From positions 1 through 64,000 of the forward strand of contig CACLJX010000003.1 in NCBI GenBank assembly GCA_902607435.1: 64,000 nucleotides of DNA, read 5' to 3'. Source of the stretch: an uncultured Alphaproteobacteria bacterium. GTDB taxonomy: Bacteria > Pseudomonadota > Alphaproteobacteria > HIMB59 > GCA-002718135. Position 1 is the stretch's first letter, and every line of letters begins with the position of its first letter. Both the position numbers and the translations under genes were made by a program. This document shows positions 1 through 9,098 of the stretch, piece by piece. The notes under the pieces are model-generated. The model saw nothing but the letters and a program-made list of their open reading frames with translations, did not search any database and had not been told where the DNA came from.

Positions 1-225
1 AAAGATATTTGTATTAAAAACAAATTAAATTATTTTAAAATTTTTTCTCAAAAAAATTTTTTAATAAAAAATGGAATTATTGAAAGAAAAAATAAAATTT
101 TAATTAATAGTACAAAAAAACAAAAAAACGATATTGAAAAAGGATTGTTGAGATTAATATCCGATGACCAAATGGGTTCCTTATTTAAATGTTTAGTTGT
201 TTCAACTAATACCATTTATGAATAA
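1..225 (+). CDS. MidA-family SAM-dependent methyltransferase, C-terminal end (partial)
   Basis: The window opens inside this gene; reading from base 1 gives 74 residues before TAA at 223-225. The tail reads RLISDDQMGSLFKCL, which matches the end of the MidA/DUF185 methyltransferase family (RL.DP.QMG.LFK.L), known for methylating an arginine in a complex I subunit. In alphaproteobacteria this gene normally sits just before pgeF, as here. The stop overlaps the chosen pgeF start, so the two are probably translationally coupled. The catalytic SAM-binding part lies outside the window, so the call rests on the C-terminus and gene order. Confidence 0.75.
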   Translation, partial: KDICIKNKLNYFKIFSQKNFLIKNGIIERKNKILINSTKKQKNDIEKGLLRLISDDQMGSLFKCLVVSTNTIYE

Positions 226-1003
226 AAAAAATAATAATAAATATTTCAAAGTAGATGACTTAAAGAATCAAAGTATTCGGTATGGTTTTTTTTCACGCTT
301 AGGGGGTTATTCTGAAAAAAAATATAAATCATTAAACTGTAGTTTAAACTCAGGTGACAAAAAAGAAAGTGTAATAAAAAACATAGAACTAACAAAAGAA
401 ATCTTAAATCTACAACGTACTAAAATTAAATTTCTAAATCAAACTCACAGCACAAATGTAGTATTAATTGATAATCAAAATTTTAATAAAAATATTGTTG
501 CAGATGGAAGCATAACATTAAATAAAAATATATGTCTTGGAATATTAACTGCTGATTGTGCTCCAATATTTTTATTTGACAGAAAAAATCATTTAATTTG
601 TGCACTACATATTGGTTGGAAAGGTTGCTTGGATAATATAATTTATCAAGCAGTACAAAAAATTAACAATATCGTTAAGAATAATAATAAACTAATAGCA
701 ATTGTTGGCCCATGTTTAAATCAAAATAATTTTGAAGTTGATGAAAATTTTAAAAAAAAATTCTTAAAAAAAAATTTAATTTATAAAAAATTCTTTAATT
801 ATAATCGACATCTTAAAAAAATTTATTTTGATATGAGAGGTTTAATAGATTTTCAATTAAAAAAAATGTTTATTTATAAAATCTATCATATCAAAAAAGA
901 CACGTACTCAGAAGAAAACATTTTTTTTAGTCATCGCCGAAATACTCATAGAGATTCTTTGCCCACAGGTAGAATGATCAATATTATTGGATTTAAACAA
1001 TAA
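218..1003 (+). CDS. pgeF: Peptidoglycan editing factor / polyphenol oxidase (PgeF, YfiH family)
   Basis: A multicopper-oxidase-like (Cu-oxidase_4) protein. In the family, PgeF removes wrongly incorporated amino acids from muropeptide precursors, and homologues show purine nucleosidase or laccase-like activity. The metal ligands are visible: His in LNQTHSTNV, Cys in LTADCAP and His in ALHIGWKG, followed by the C-terminal SHRRNTHRDSLPTGR block. The ORF track starts at 197, but ATG at 218 (MNKKNNNKYF) gives a short overlap with the midA stop and a normal length of about 261 residues, so I prefer it. It lies between midA and prs in the usual alphaproteobacterial order. Confidence 0.88.
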   Translation: MNKKNNNKYFKVDDLKNQSIRYGFFSRLGGYSEKKYKSLNCSLNSGDKKESVIKNIELTKEILNLQRTKIKFLNQTHSTNVVLIDNQNFNKNIVADGSITLNKNICLGILTADCAPIFLFDRKNHLICALHIGWKGCLDNIIYQAVQKINNIVKNNNKLIAIVGPCLNQNNFEVDENFKKKFLKKNLIYKKFFNYNRHLKKIYFDMRGLIDFQLKKMFIYKIYHIKKDTYSEENIFFSHRRNTHRDSLPTGRMINIIGFKQ

Positions 1004-1063
1004 ATTTATTAAAATTTTACTATTGAACTATTGTCAATCTAATATAATTAGCATTTAATAATC

Positions 1064-2008
1064 ATGAAACTCATTGCTGGTAATAGTAATATTGAACTAG
1101 CCAAATCAATATCTTCATATATCGGTGTTAAATTAGCAGATGCATCTATTCGCAAATTTGCAGATGGTGAAAACTTTGTAAAAATTAATGAAAACATCAG
1201 AGGAGAAGATGTTTTTATTATTCAGTCTACTTCCCCTCCAGTAAATGATCATTTGATTGAATTGTTAATAGCAATTGATGCTGCTAGACGTGCTTCTGCA
1301 AAAAGAATTACTGCGGTCATGCCTTATTTTGGCTATGCCAGACAAGATAGAAAGGATGAAGGAAGAACTTCAATTTCTGCAAAATTAATTGCAAATCTTA
1401 TTACTTCAGCTGGAGCTAACAGAGTAGTAACAATAGATTTACACGCAGGACAAATTCAAGGTTTTTTTGACATACCTCTTGACAATTTATTTTCTGTGAA
1501 TGAATTAATTCAGGATATGAAAAAAATTAGTATTAGTCAAAATAGTCATGATAGCCTTGCCATTGTCTCTCCTGATGTAGGAGGTGTTGTAAGAGCTCGA
1601 GCATTCGCCAAAAGAATTAATGCTGCACTTGTAATTATAGATAAAAGAAGAGAGAAAGAAGGTGAATCAGAGGTAATGAATATTATTGGTGAAGTCAAAA
1701 ATAAAACTTGTATTATTCTTGATGATATTGCTGATTCAGCAGGCACTCTTTGCAATGCAGCCAGAGCCTTAAAAGAGAATGGGGCTAATGATATTTATTC
1801 TTATATTGTTCACGGAGTTTTATCTGGAAATGCTTTGGAAAAAATAAAAAATTCAGATATTAAAGAATTAGTTCTAACTGATAGTATTCAAGCTTCAGAA
1901 GTAATAAAAAATACAATAAATATTAGACATATTAGTATTGCTCCTTTAATGGGAGAGGCGATAAAACGGATTCATAGTGACTCCTCAGTCTCAGCACTGT
2001 TTAGTTAG
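1064..2008 (+). CDS. prs: Ribose-phosphate pyrophosphokinase
   Basis: Makes PRPP from ribose 5-phosphate and ATP for nucleotide, histidine, tryptophan and NAD synthesis in the cytoplasm. The 314-residue length is standard. Family motifs are present: FADGE near residue 33, the [13 protein letters not shown]-binding block near residue 90, [17 protein letters not shown] near residue 125, and the PRPP loop [13 protein letters not shown] near residue 220. The usual DDxIDTAGT is slightly varied to DDIADSAGT. It is followed 12 bases later by rplY, so the two are likely co-transcribed. Confidence 0.97.
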   Translation: MKLIAGNSNIELAKSISSYIGVKLADASIRKFADGENFVKINENIRGEDVFIIQSTSPPVNDHLIELLIAIDAARRASAKRITAVMPYFGYARQDRKDEGRTSISAKLIANLITSAGANRVVTIDLHAGQIQGFFDIPLDNLFSVNELIQDMKKISISQNSHDSLAIVSPDVGGVVRARAFAKRINAALVIIDKRREKEGESEVMNIIGEVKNKTCIILDDIADSAGTLCNAARALKENGANDIYSYIVHGVLSGNALEKIKNSDIKELVLTDSIQASEVIKNTINIRHISIAPLMGEAIKRIHSDSSVSALFS

Positions 2009-2020
2009 TATAAAAAATTT

Positions 2021-2755
2021 ATGGAAAATTATAAAATAGTTACAAGAACAAAAGACAATGGTTCTACTAAATCTTTGCTGAAAAATGGCATGGTACCAGG
2101 AATATTATATGGGCAAGGAACTGAATCAATAAAAATTTCTTTTGAAGAAAAAACTCTGAAAAAAATAATGGGTGCAGGAAGTTTTTATTCAAAAATTCTA
2201 GATCTTAAATTTGATGGAAAAACAGTAAAAGTTTTACCAAAGGATCTTCAATATCATCCAGTAACAGATCAGCTTATCCATTTTGATTTTTTAAGAGTAC
2301 AAGACAATACTAAAGTAACTGTTGATGTTCCGGTTGAATTTTTAAATCAAGATATTTGTCCAGGACTCAAACAGGGAGGAGTACTAAATTTAGTTAGAAG
2401 ATTTGTAGAGCTAGTATGTGATGCAAGTAACATTCCTGAAAAATTAAAATTTGATTTAATCAATAGTGATATTGGTGACGCAATAAAAATTAGTAATATT
2501 GAATTACCAAAAGGTGTAAAGCTAACAATTACTGATAGGGATTTTGTAATTGCAACACTTGTGCCACCAACAATTGAAGTTGAACCAGAACCTGAAGAAA
2601 AAGCTGAAGGAGAAGAAGGAGCTGAAGAAGGAGCTGAAGAAGGAGCTGAAGGAGAAGATAAAGATGAAACCAAAGGAGAGGCTAAGGGGGAAGCTAAGGG
2701 GGAATCGGGAACTGAAGACAAAAAAGAAGAATATTCTAAAGATAAGTCTAAATAA
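2021..2755 (+). CDS. rplY: 50S ribosomal protein L25/general stress protein Ctc
   Basis: Binds 5S rRNA in the large subunit. Residues 1-90 form the L25 domain (VPGILYGQG; KDLQYHPVTDQLIHFDFLRV) and residues 95-180 the TL5/Ctc C-terminal beta domain (VDVPVEFLN; PGLKQGGVLN). After residue 185 comes a roughly 55-residue acidic, low-complexity tail of GAEE/GEAKGE repeats encoded by a short tandem DNA repeat. The tail makes the protein longer than most L25-Ctc proteins, although many alphaproteobacteria carry acidic extensions. A frame-shifted lysine-rich ORF at 2550-2801 is only a shadow of this repeat. Confidence 0.95.
   Translation: MENYKIVTRTKDNGSTKSLLKNGMVPGILYGQGTESIKISFEEKTLKKIMGAGSFYSKILDLKFDGKTVKVLPKDLQYHPVTDQLIHFDFLRVQDNTKVTVDVPVEFLNQDICPGLKQGGVLNLVRRFVELVCDASNIPEKLKFDLINSDIGDAIKISNIELPKGVKLTITDRDFVIATLVPPTIEVEPEPEEKAEGEEGAEEGAEEGAEGEDKDETKGEAKGEAKGESGTEDKKEEYSKDKSK
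2602..2656 (+). repeat. 12-bp tandem repeat in the rplY tail
   Basis: The unit GCTGAAGAAGGA, with one-base variants, is repeated about four times in frame and encodes AEEG/AEGE. A second, shorter repeat, AAGGGGGAAGCT-like, follows at about 2685-2703. Because the unit is a multiple of three, slippage would change the tail length without breaking the frame. Confidence 0.8.
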
Positions 2756-2791
2756 GCAGACAAAATCTCAATCTATCAATATAATTATAAC

Positions 2792-3364
2792 ATGTGGCTA
2801 ATCTGTGGGCTTGGTAATCCAGGTAAAAAATATCAGAACACACGTCATAATATTGGTTTTGATTTTATAGATGCATTTGTTAAAAAAAGAAATTTTAAAT
2901 TAATAAAAAAAAATAAATCTAAAGAAATTTACAAAGGGTTAATCAAGAATAATTCATGTCTTCTTTGTAAGCCTCTTACCTTTATGAACTTATCTGGGTC
3001 ATCTATTCAAGAGATTATGGTTTTTTATAAAATTTTAAAATCAAATATAATCGTTGTACATGATGATCTTGATTTACGTATAGGAAAAATAAAAATAAAA
3101 CTAGGTGGTGGGAATGGTGGTCATAATGGATTGCTTAGCATTGATCAATCGATTGGCGTTGCATACAACAGATTACGTATAGGTATTGGTCATCCTGGTG
3201 CGAAAGAAGTAGTAAATAAGTATGTTCTAGCAAAATTTAAAAAAGATGAAAAAATGATTATTAATAAAATTATAGAATTATCAATTAAAGATTTTCATCT
3301 ATTATTTAATAACAAATCATTATTCTTAACTAAAATTGCTTCTAAATTAAAAGTATCTTTTTAA
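2792..3364 (+). CDS. pth: Peptidyl-tRNA hydrolase
   Basis: Recycles tRNA by cleaving peptidyl-tRNA released from stalled ribosomes. Length is 190 residues, as usual. N-terminal GLGNPGKKYQNTRHNIGF contains the catalytic His (RHNIG). KPLTFMNLSG, VVHDDLDL and GGGNGGHNGL are the other substrate and catalytic blocks. Its stop overlaps the next start (TAATG), so pth and ychF are translationally coupled, a very common bacterial pairing. Confidence 0.97.
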   Translation: MWLICGLGNPGKKYQNTRHNIGFDFIDAFVKKRNFKLIKKNKSKEIYKGLIKNNSCLLCKPLTFMNLSGSSIQEIMVFYKILKSNIIVVHDDLDLRIGKIKIKLGGGNGGHNGLLSIDQSIGVAYNRLRIGIGHPGAKEVVNKYVLAKFKKDEKMIINKIIELSIKDFHLLFNNKSLFLTKIASKLKVSF

Positions 3365-4464
3365 TGGGGTTTAAATGCGGAATTATAGGATTGCCTAATG
3401 TTGGCAAATCAACCTTATTCAATGCACTTACTGAATCAAATAAGGCTGAAGTTGCTAATTATCCATTTGCAACCATTGAACCTAATATTGGGAAAGTAGC
3501 TATTCCGGATGAAAGATTAAAAATTCTATCCAAAATATGTCGTAGCAAAAAAACTATTCCTTCATATATTGATTTTGTTGATATCGCAGGCCTTGTGAAG
3601 GGAGCATCTGTTGGAGAGGGACTCGGAAATAAGTTTCTTGCCCATATTCGTGAAGTAGATGCAATTATCCATGTTGTGCGATGTTTTGAAAATGAAAATA
3701 TTACTCATTTATCTTCTTCAATTAACCCTATTGATGATATTGAAACTGTTGTTACAGAATTAAAATTAGCAGATTTAGAAATATTAGAAAACAGATTAAA
3801 TAATCTTAAAAAAAAAGTTAATAATGATGATAAGCAATTAATAAAACAATTAGAAATTATTGCTATAATTATAGAAAGAATAAATAATAATAAAACAATT
3901 TCTCTTACAAAATGGTCAACAGAACAATGCAAATATATTTATTCACTTAATCTTATTACAACAAAGCCAATGCTCTATGTTTGCAATGTTGATGAAAGTT
4001 CTATTGCAAAAGGCAATACGTTTTCTGAGAAAGTACATAAAAGAGCAATAAAAGAAAATAATCAATCAATCATTGTATCTGCTGAAATAGAATCACAGAT
4101 TGCGGAACTTAAAAATGAAAAAGATAAAATAGAATTATTAAAAGATTTAAATCTAAATGAAACAACGCTTAAAAAAGTTATTTATGCAGGCTATAATCTT
4201 TTAAATTTGATTACTTTTTTTACTTGTCGACCCAAAGAAACACAAGCTTGGACTATCACTATAAATTCAACAGCTCCGGAAGCAGCCAATAAAATTCATA
4301 CAGATTTTAAAAAAGGATTTATTCGTGCTGAAACAATAGCATATGATGATTTTGTAAATCTAAATGGTGAAGTGGGATGCCGTGAGGCAGGAAAATTACG
4401 ACAAGAAGGAAAAAATTATTTAGTAAAAGATGGAGACGTGTTTAATTTTTTATTTAATGTTTAA
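3364..4464 (+). CDS. ychF: Redox-regulated ATPase/GTPase YchF (Obg family)
   Basis: An Obg-type P-loop NTPase that prefers ATP and associates with ribosomes. GLPNVGKSTLFNAL is the Walker A/G1 motif and DIAGLVKGAS is G3. The middle coiled-coil insertion follows at about residues 130-200. The C-terminal TGS-like domain is visible from ITFFTCRPKETQAWTI to the end. The length of 366 is normal. The stop codon overlaps the convergent petC stop by 4 bases, so no terminator fits between them. Confidence 0.96.
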   Translation: MGFKCGIIGLPNVGKSTLFNALTESNKAEVANYPFATIEPNIGKVAIPDERLKILSKICRSKKTIPSYIDFVDIAGLVKGASVGEGLGNKFLAHIREVDAIIHVVRCFENENITHLSSSINPIDDIETVVTELKLADLEILENRLNNLKKKVNNDDKQLIKQLEIIAIIIERINNNKTISLTKWSTEQCKYIYSLNLITTKPMLYVCNVDESSIAKGNTFSEKVHKRAIKENNQSIIVSAEIESQIAELKNEKDKIELLKDLNLNETTLKKVIYAGYNLLNLITFFTCRPKETQAWTITINSTAPEAANKIHTDFKKGFIRAETIAYDDFVNLNGEVGCREAGKLRQEGKNYLVKDGDVFNFLFNV

Positions 4465-5213
4465 TTAACATCTCTCCATAGTCTTTGTTTTATTAAATAA
4501 ATAATTATTCCAAAAATAATAAAAAATAAAATAACCTTAATTCCTATTTTTTTACGAATCTCTAGTTCAGGTTCTGCAGACCATGCAAGAAAAGTTACAA
4601 CATCCTCAGCTAATTGAGGAAGTGTATTTTCTGTACCATCATCATAATCTACATATCCTTCATCTAAAGGAGGAGCCATTGCAATTTGGTTACCTTCAAT
4701 CCATTTATTGTAGTACATCCCTTCTCCAATCTCAAAACCTTCAGGTGGCTCTTTGTATCCAAGTAAGAGATTGTATAAATAATCAACACCATTTTTTCTT
4801 GCTTTTGTTATAACAGAAAGATCTGGTGGATAAGCGCCATTATTACTAACTCTTGCTTCCTGTTCATTAGCAAATGGTGACACAAAACGATCTGATGGTC
4901 TTGCTGGCCGTTCAAACATTTCTCCTTCATCATTTGGTCCATCAATAATAGTGTAATCTGCAGCTATAGCTTTAACCTGTTCCTTTGAAAAACCGATATC
5001 GATTAAATCTCTATAATATAGTAACTTCATTGAATGGCATCCTGAGCAAACTTCTCTATAAACTTTAAGTCCCCGCTGCACTGATGCTCTATCAAATGTT
5101 CCGGTGAAACCACTAAAGGACCATTTATGCTTAGGCTTTGAACTGTTAGAATTCTCAGCTAGAAGATTATAATTTGGAAGTAAAAAAATAATTGCTATTA
5201 GTAAAATTCGCAT
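4461..5213 (-). CDS. petC: Cytochrome c1, bc1 complex heme subunit
   Basis: Carries electrons from the Rieske centre to soluble or membrane cytochrome c. An N-terminal signal segment (MRILLIAIIFLLPNYNLLA) directs export. Heme attachment CSGCHSMKLLYYRDL is near residue 57, and the axial Met lies in IAMAPPL near residue 175. A C-terminal anchor helix (IKVILFFIIFGIIIYLI) is followed by basic residues. It follows petB by one base, so it is co-transcribed with it. Length 250 fits the family. Confidence 0.95.
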   Translation of the reverse strand: MRILLIAIIFLLPNYNLLAENSNSSKPKHKWSFSGFTGTFDRASVQRGLKVYREVCSGCHSMKLLYYRDLIDIGFSKEQVKAIAADYTIIDGPNDEGEMFERPARPSDRFVSPFANEQEARVSNNGAYPPDLSVITKARKNGVDYLYNLLLGYKEPPEGFEIGEGMYYNKWIEGNQIAMAPPLDEGYVDYDDGTENTLPQLAEDVVTFLAWSAEPELEIRKKIGIKVILFFIIFGIIIYLIKQRLWRDVN

Positions 5214-5214
5214 T

Positions 5215-6480
5215 CTAATGTAATTCTGTCTCAGATTTTGATTCTTTTATATTATTTCCTTTATTCATAAAAAAATCACTAATACTGGCTGGCAAAGATT
5301 TTGGGGTTTCAATTTTACCAATCAATGGAGTTAAAACTAATAAAAAACCAAAATAATAAATAAGACCTAGTCTTGCAATTAGAAGATAAATCCCTTCTGC
5401 TGGTTTCATTCCAACATACCCAAGTATAAAGAAATTCACAAAAAACAACATCATAAACCATTTGTAAACAGGTCTATAATTACAGCTTTTTGTTTTAGAA
5501 GTATCAAGCCATGGCAAAACAAAAAGAATTAATATTGCTCCAAACATTAATGTAACGCCACCTAATTTATCAGGAATAGCACGTAAAATTGCATAAAAAG
5601 GAGCTAAATACCAATTAGCTACGATATGAGAAGGCGTGACTAAAGGGTCTGCAGGAATATAATTATCTACTTCTGCCATAAGATTTGGACCAAAGAAAAT
5701 TACTACTGCAATTACCACTCCTAATACACAAGTAGCTAAAGTATCTTTAACAAGCATATAAGGAAAAAATTTAACAGAATCATCTTTTGATTTAATATCT
5801 ATGCCTGTTGGATTATTTGATCCATGAACATGTACAGCAGCAATATGCAAACCAACAACACCAAAAATTACAAAAGGAAGAACATAATGCAATGCAAAAA
5901 ATCTATTTAGAGTTGCATTGCCTAATGTATAGTCACCTAGTATCCATGTTTTAAGTCCTTCTCCAATTACAGGAATTGCACTAAATAAATTTGTTATTAC
6001 TGTTGCTCCCCAATAAGACATTTGACCCCAAGGAAGGACATAGCCTAAAAAAGACGTCGCCATCATTAAGAGATATATAAACACACCTAAAATCCAATTT
6101 AATTCTCTAGGATATTTATACGAACCATAATACATGCCGCGTAAAATATGAATATAAACAATAATAAAAAAGAAAGCTGCTCCATTCGAATGCATATATC
6201 TCAGTAACCAACCATAATTTACATCACGCATAATGCGTTCCACACTATCAAAAGCCATGTCAGTATGTGGTGTGTAGTGCATTGCTAAAAAAATACCGCT
6301 TACAATCAACACAACCAACAAGATGGAGGCTAAAGCACCAAAGCTCCAAAAATAATTACAATTTTTGGGCATAGGATAATCACCGTATTCTTTTTCCATA
6401 TAAGAAATAATAGGTAGGCGGTATTCAATCCAGTTGAGGAAAGAGTTTTTATACCTTCGAGTTTCTGGTGATTTTTCCAT
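5215..6480 (-). CDS. petB: Cytochrome b of the bc1 complex
   Basis: Membrane quinol-oxidising subunit with two b hemes and eight helices. The paired heme His residues are visible in [22 protein letters not shown]-type and ALHYVLPF...[11 protein letters not shown] segments, and [17 protein letters not shown] is the classic Qo-site block. Oddly, the PEWY motif of the ef loop reads ANWY at about residues 288-291 ([16 protein letters not shown]), so the usual Glu is Asn. The gene leads petC, but no Rieske gene precedes it. Confidence 0.96.
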   Translation of the reverse strand: MEKSPETRRYKNSFLNWIEYRLPIISYMEKEYGDYPMPKNCNYFWSFGALASILLVVLIVSGIFLAMHYTPHTDMAFDSVERIMRDVNYGWLLRYMHSNGAAFFFIIVYIHILRGMYYGSYKYPRELNWILGVFIYLLMMATSFLGYVLPWGQMSYWGATVITNLFSAIPVIGEGLKTWILGDYTLGNATLNRFFALHYVLPFVIFGVVGLHIAAVHVHGSNNPTGIDIKSKDDSVKFFPYMLVKDTLATCVLGVVIAVVIFFGPNLMAEVDNYIPADPLVTPSHIVANWYLAPFYAILRAIPDKLGGVTLMFGAILILFVLPWLDTSKTKSCNYRPVYKWFMMLFFVNFFILGYVGMKPAEGIYLLIARLGLIYYFGFLLVLTPLIGKIETPKSLPASISDFFMNKGNNIKESKSETELH

Positions 6481-6599
6481 ATGCTAGATAATCTTATATC
6501 TTAAAAACCATAAAAAATAATGATTTTTTTATGTGCCAGCTTGACGCGCATTCATCATATTTTGTATAGAAGTTAAAAAACAGAATATTAGCAAAACAA

Positions 6600-7058
6600 A
6601 TGAGGATAGCTCTCTATCAACCAGATATACCACAAAATACAGGTAACATATTTCGTTTAGCCGCTTGTTTAGGAGTAAGTGTGGACGTAATAGAGCCTGC
6701 AGGATTTGTTTTTGATGATAAACGCCTTCAGAGATCTTTAATGGATTACATAGATTTTCTTGATTACAAAAAACATGTTGATTGGGAAACTTTTTATCAA
6801 TGGTCCAAAATCCATAATTATAAATTAATTTTACTAACAACCAAATCTCAAAAAAAATATTACGAATATAAATATAAAAATAATGATATTTTACTCTTTG
6901 GTCGTGAAAGTGCAGGCGTACCAAAAGAGATTCATCAATGCGTAGATGAAAGACTTCTCATTCCTATGCAAAAAAGACTAAGATCTTTAAATGTTAGTAG
7001 TGCTGCATCAATAGTTGCAGGTGAAGCATTAAGACAATTAAATAGTTTTAATCAGTAA
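6600..7058 (+). CDS. trmL: tRNA (cytidine(34)-2'-O)-methyltransferase
   Basis: SPOUT-fold enzyme that 2'-O-methylates the wobble base of tRNA-Leu isoacceptors. It starts with MRIALYQPDIPQNTGNIFRLAACLG, the standard TrmL opening. The SAM-binding trefoil knot is seen in LLFGRESAGVP and LLIPMQKRLRSLNVSSAASIVAGEALRQL. Length 152 is typical. It diverges from petB with about 120 bases between, which leaves no room for a petA gene in the usual place. The long minus-strand ORF over it is a shadow. Confidence 0.95.
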   Translation: MRIALYQPDIPQNTGNIFRLAACLGVSVDVIEPAGFVFDDKRLQRSLMDYIDFLDYKKHVDWETFYQWSKIHNYKLILLTTKSQKKYYEYKYKNNDILLFGRESAGVPKEIHQCVDERLLIPMQKRLRSLNVSSAASIVAGEALRQLNSFNQ

Positions 7059-7080
7059 GAGTTACACCAAAAGAAAATAT

Positions 7081-7944
7081 TTAAAAAATATTTCCCATTT
7101 TTCCTTTTTGATAATCTATAACTGCTTGCTTTATTTCTTCTTCAGTATTGGCAACAAATGGCCCGTATCTGGCTATGGATTCATTTAGTGCTTTGCCTGC
7201 TAGAACAAGATAAGATCCCTGTTGAGAAAGGGAATGCAAGTGAAGATTGTCTGCACTTTGATCAAAATAAACCATTTGTCCTTTTGTAGCTAAATTTTCT
7301 GTATCTTTAAATTTAAGCTCGCCTTTAATAATGTAGACCATCGCTATTTGCTCGCTAGGTATAGAGAGGCTAAACTCATTTTGTTTTGTAAACTGTATAT
7401 CGAATATTGAGACAGGTGAATACGTATTCACGGAGGATGACTGTCCCAAAACTTCACCTACGAGAATTTTTATATTCACATTATTTTCTTCTAATTCCAC
7501 AGTCGGGATCTTATCTTTATGAATGTGCTGATATCCTGGTTTTACTTTCTTATCTTTATGTGGAAGATTGACCCAGATTTGTAAGCCCTGCATAATACCA
7601 CCATGTTTTTTAAAATTATCCGTTACTAATTCTGAATGTATTAACCCTGAACCTGTTGTCATCCATTGAATATCTCCTGCCTTAATCGTAGCTTTTCCTC
7701 CCCAAGAATCCTTGTGTTCTACTTCACCATCTAATAAATACGTAATAGCTTCAAAGCCACAATGAGGATGTGCTGGTACACCTGTGCCACCACCTGGGCT
7801 ATATCTAATTGGACCAAAGTGATCAAATAGCAAAAAAGGATCAACTTCACGCATACTTGGTACAGGAAAAGCACGGTTAACAGGAATTCCATCACCTTCA
7901 AATGTTTGCATACAGTCTTCTATGTTAAGAATCTTTCTATTCAT
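7081..7944 (-). CDS. Pirin family bicupin protein
   Basis: Two cupin domains. The N-terminal metal site is intact: HPHCGFEAITYLLDGE near residue 60 and GLIHSE near residue 102 give the three His and one Glu of pirins. Some bacterial pirins act as quercetin dioxygenases and others as redox or regulatory proteins, so the substrate is unknown. The C-terminal cupin (IKGELKF) is followed by the usual pirin tail (VLAGKALNESIARYGPFVANTEEE). It lies 3 bases after cca on the same strand. Confidence 0.9.
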   Translation of the reverse strand: MNRKILNIEDCMQTFEGDGIPVNRAFPVPSMREVDPFLLFDHFGPIRYSPGGGTGVPAHPHCGFEAITYLLDGEVEHKDSWGGKATIKAGDIQWMTTGSGLIHSELVTDNFKKHGGIMQGLQIWVNLPHKDKKVKPGYQHIHKDKIPTVELEENNVNIKILVGEVLGQSSSVNTYSPVSIFDIQFTKQNEFSLSIPSEQIAMVYIIKGELKFKDTENLATKGQMVYFDQSADNLHLHSLSQQGSYLVLAGKALNESIARYGPFVANTEEEIKQAVIDYQKGKMGNIF

Positions 7945-7947
7945 AAA

Positions 7948-8772
7948 TTAGATATCAAGGATTATTTTTTCAACCTTGTTCATGCAACGATTAAGCCCAA
8001 GCTGGTACTTATCATCAATCCACCATTGTTTTATTGTTTTAATTAAATCATTAGCTTCACTAGGATTTACAAAACTCACGAAAGAATTTTTATTAAAAGT
8101 ATTTTTTAACATTTTTAATATTTCCTCCCTTATACGTTCATGTGTTACATGATTTTTTAATTGAAAAATATTTTTTTGAAGAATTTTTTCGTAATTATTA
8201 ATAATATTTACATTTTGAAATATTCCTAAAAAACGAAAATAACGTAATATTCTTAAATAATCTTCATGAAGACGTTCTTCAATATCCCCTATAAAACGCA
8301 CTGTCTGTAATTGAATATCATTTTTGCCAAAAAAATAATCAGTAATTTTTCCAAATGGAGACATGTACATTGCATTAAATGTAAAATCTCGTCTCCGTGC
8401 ATCTTTAGACCAGTCACTTGTATATATAATATCTGTATATCGTCCTCTCTGATTTTGATCTTCTCGAAGTGAAGTAATTTCGAATCTATTTTTTTTTATT
8501 ACTGCTGTTATTGTTCCGTATTTTTTTCCATATTCTAAAACAGCTATATTATTGTTTGATAATACTTTTGCTGTTGTATTTGGATCACAATTTATAGAAA
8601 AATCAATATCAAAAATTTTTTTCTCCATTAAAGCATCTCGAATACATCCGCCCACGAATTGAATTTCAATTTTTTCTTTGTCAAAAACTTCAATTATTTT
8701 ACTAACTCCAATTACAGAAAAAAAATATGACAGATAGTTTTTATCTATATTAAATGTTATTTTTTGTTTCAT
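7948..8772 (-). CDS. cca: CCA tRNA nucleotidyltransferase, short form
   Basis: Class II poly(A)/CCA polymerase head and neck. FVGGCIRDALMEKKIFDIDFS carries the GG...RD...DxD catalytic motif (residues about 39-58). KDARRRDFTFNAMY is the RRDFT motif and HEDYLRILRYFRF the EDxxR template motif. Only about 70 residues follow, so the protein is 274 residues where most bacterial CCA enzymes have 380-420, and the body/tail region is reduced or missing. It should still be a nucleotidyltransferase; whether it can add full CCA is uncertain. Confidence 0.85.
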   Translation of the reverse strand: MKQKITFNIDKNYLSYFFSVIGVSKIIEVFDKEKIEIQFVGGCIRDALMEKKIFDIDFSINCDPNTTAKVLSNNNIAVLEYGKKYGTITAVIKKNRFEITSLREDQNQRGRYTDIIYTSDWSKDARRRDFTFNAMYMSPFGKITDYFFGKNDIQLQTVRFIGDIEERLHEDYLRILRYFRFLGIFQNVNIINNYEKILQKNIFQLKNHVTHERIREEILKMLKNTFNKNSFVSFVNPSEANDLIKTIKQWWIDDKYQLGLNRCMNKVEKIILDI

Positions 8773-8897
8773 CTAACATAATATATAGCCAAATTATTAA
8801 CGAACCTAGTGAAAGTCTAAATCAAAGATATTGTAAGAAATTTCTAACTTTATTTCTCTGAATACCCTTCAATATTATAATATATCAAACTAACTAT

Positions 8898-8926
8898 TTG
8901 ACTTATACACCATCAATTCGTAATAG
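8898..8926 (+). promoter_or_regulatory. Probable sigma-70 promoter of rpmH-rnpA
   Basis: TTGACT (8898-8903) and TAATAG (8921-8926) are separated by exactly 17 bases in the 179-base gap between divergent cca and rpmH. It would start transcription about 20 bases before the rpmH ATG. Based on consensus only. Confidence 0.6.
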
Positions 8927-8951
8927 AGATCATTTTTAAACAAAAACTGAG

Positions 8952-9089
8952 ATGAAAAAGACAACATATCAACCAAGCAGAATTGTGAGAAAAAGACGTC
9001 ATGGTTTTCGTGCTCGCATGGCAACTAAAGCTGGAAGACAAATAATTGCACGTCGTCGTGCAAAAGGAAGAACCCAACTTAGCGCTTAA
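8952..9089 (+). CDS. rpmH: 50S ribosomal protein L34
   Basis: Too short for the ORF track. It encodes 45 residues that start [19 protein letters not shown] and continue [21 protein letters not shown], the complete and nearly invariant L34 sequence. The protein is a small basic component of the large ribosomal subunit. It is the first gene of the rpmH-rnpA-yidD-yidC cluster, with a good promoter upstream and rnpA starting 9 bases after its stop. Confidence 0.98.
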   Translation: MKKTTYQPSRIVRKRRHGFRARMATKAGRQIIARRRAKGRTQLSA

Positions 9090-9098
9090 TTAGGCCTT

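Noticed and set aside
2550-2801. Lysine-rich 83-residue ORF
   Set aside because: It is the second frame of the GAAGAAGGAGCT repeat in rplY.
6529-6924. 131-residue minus-strand ORF opposite trmL, possibly a Rieske gene end
   Set aside because: It is wholly antisense to a well-supported trmL and has no Rieske cluster-binding motifs.
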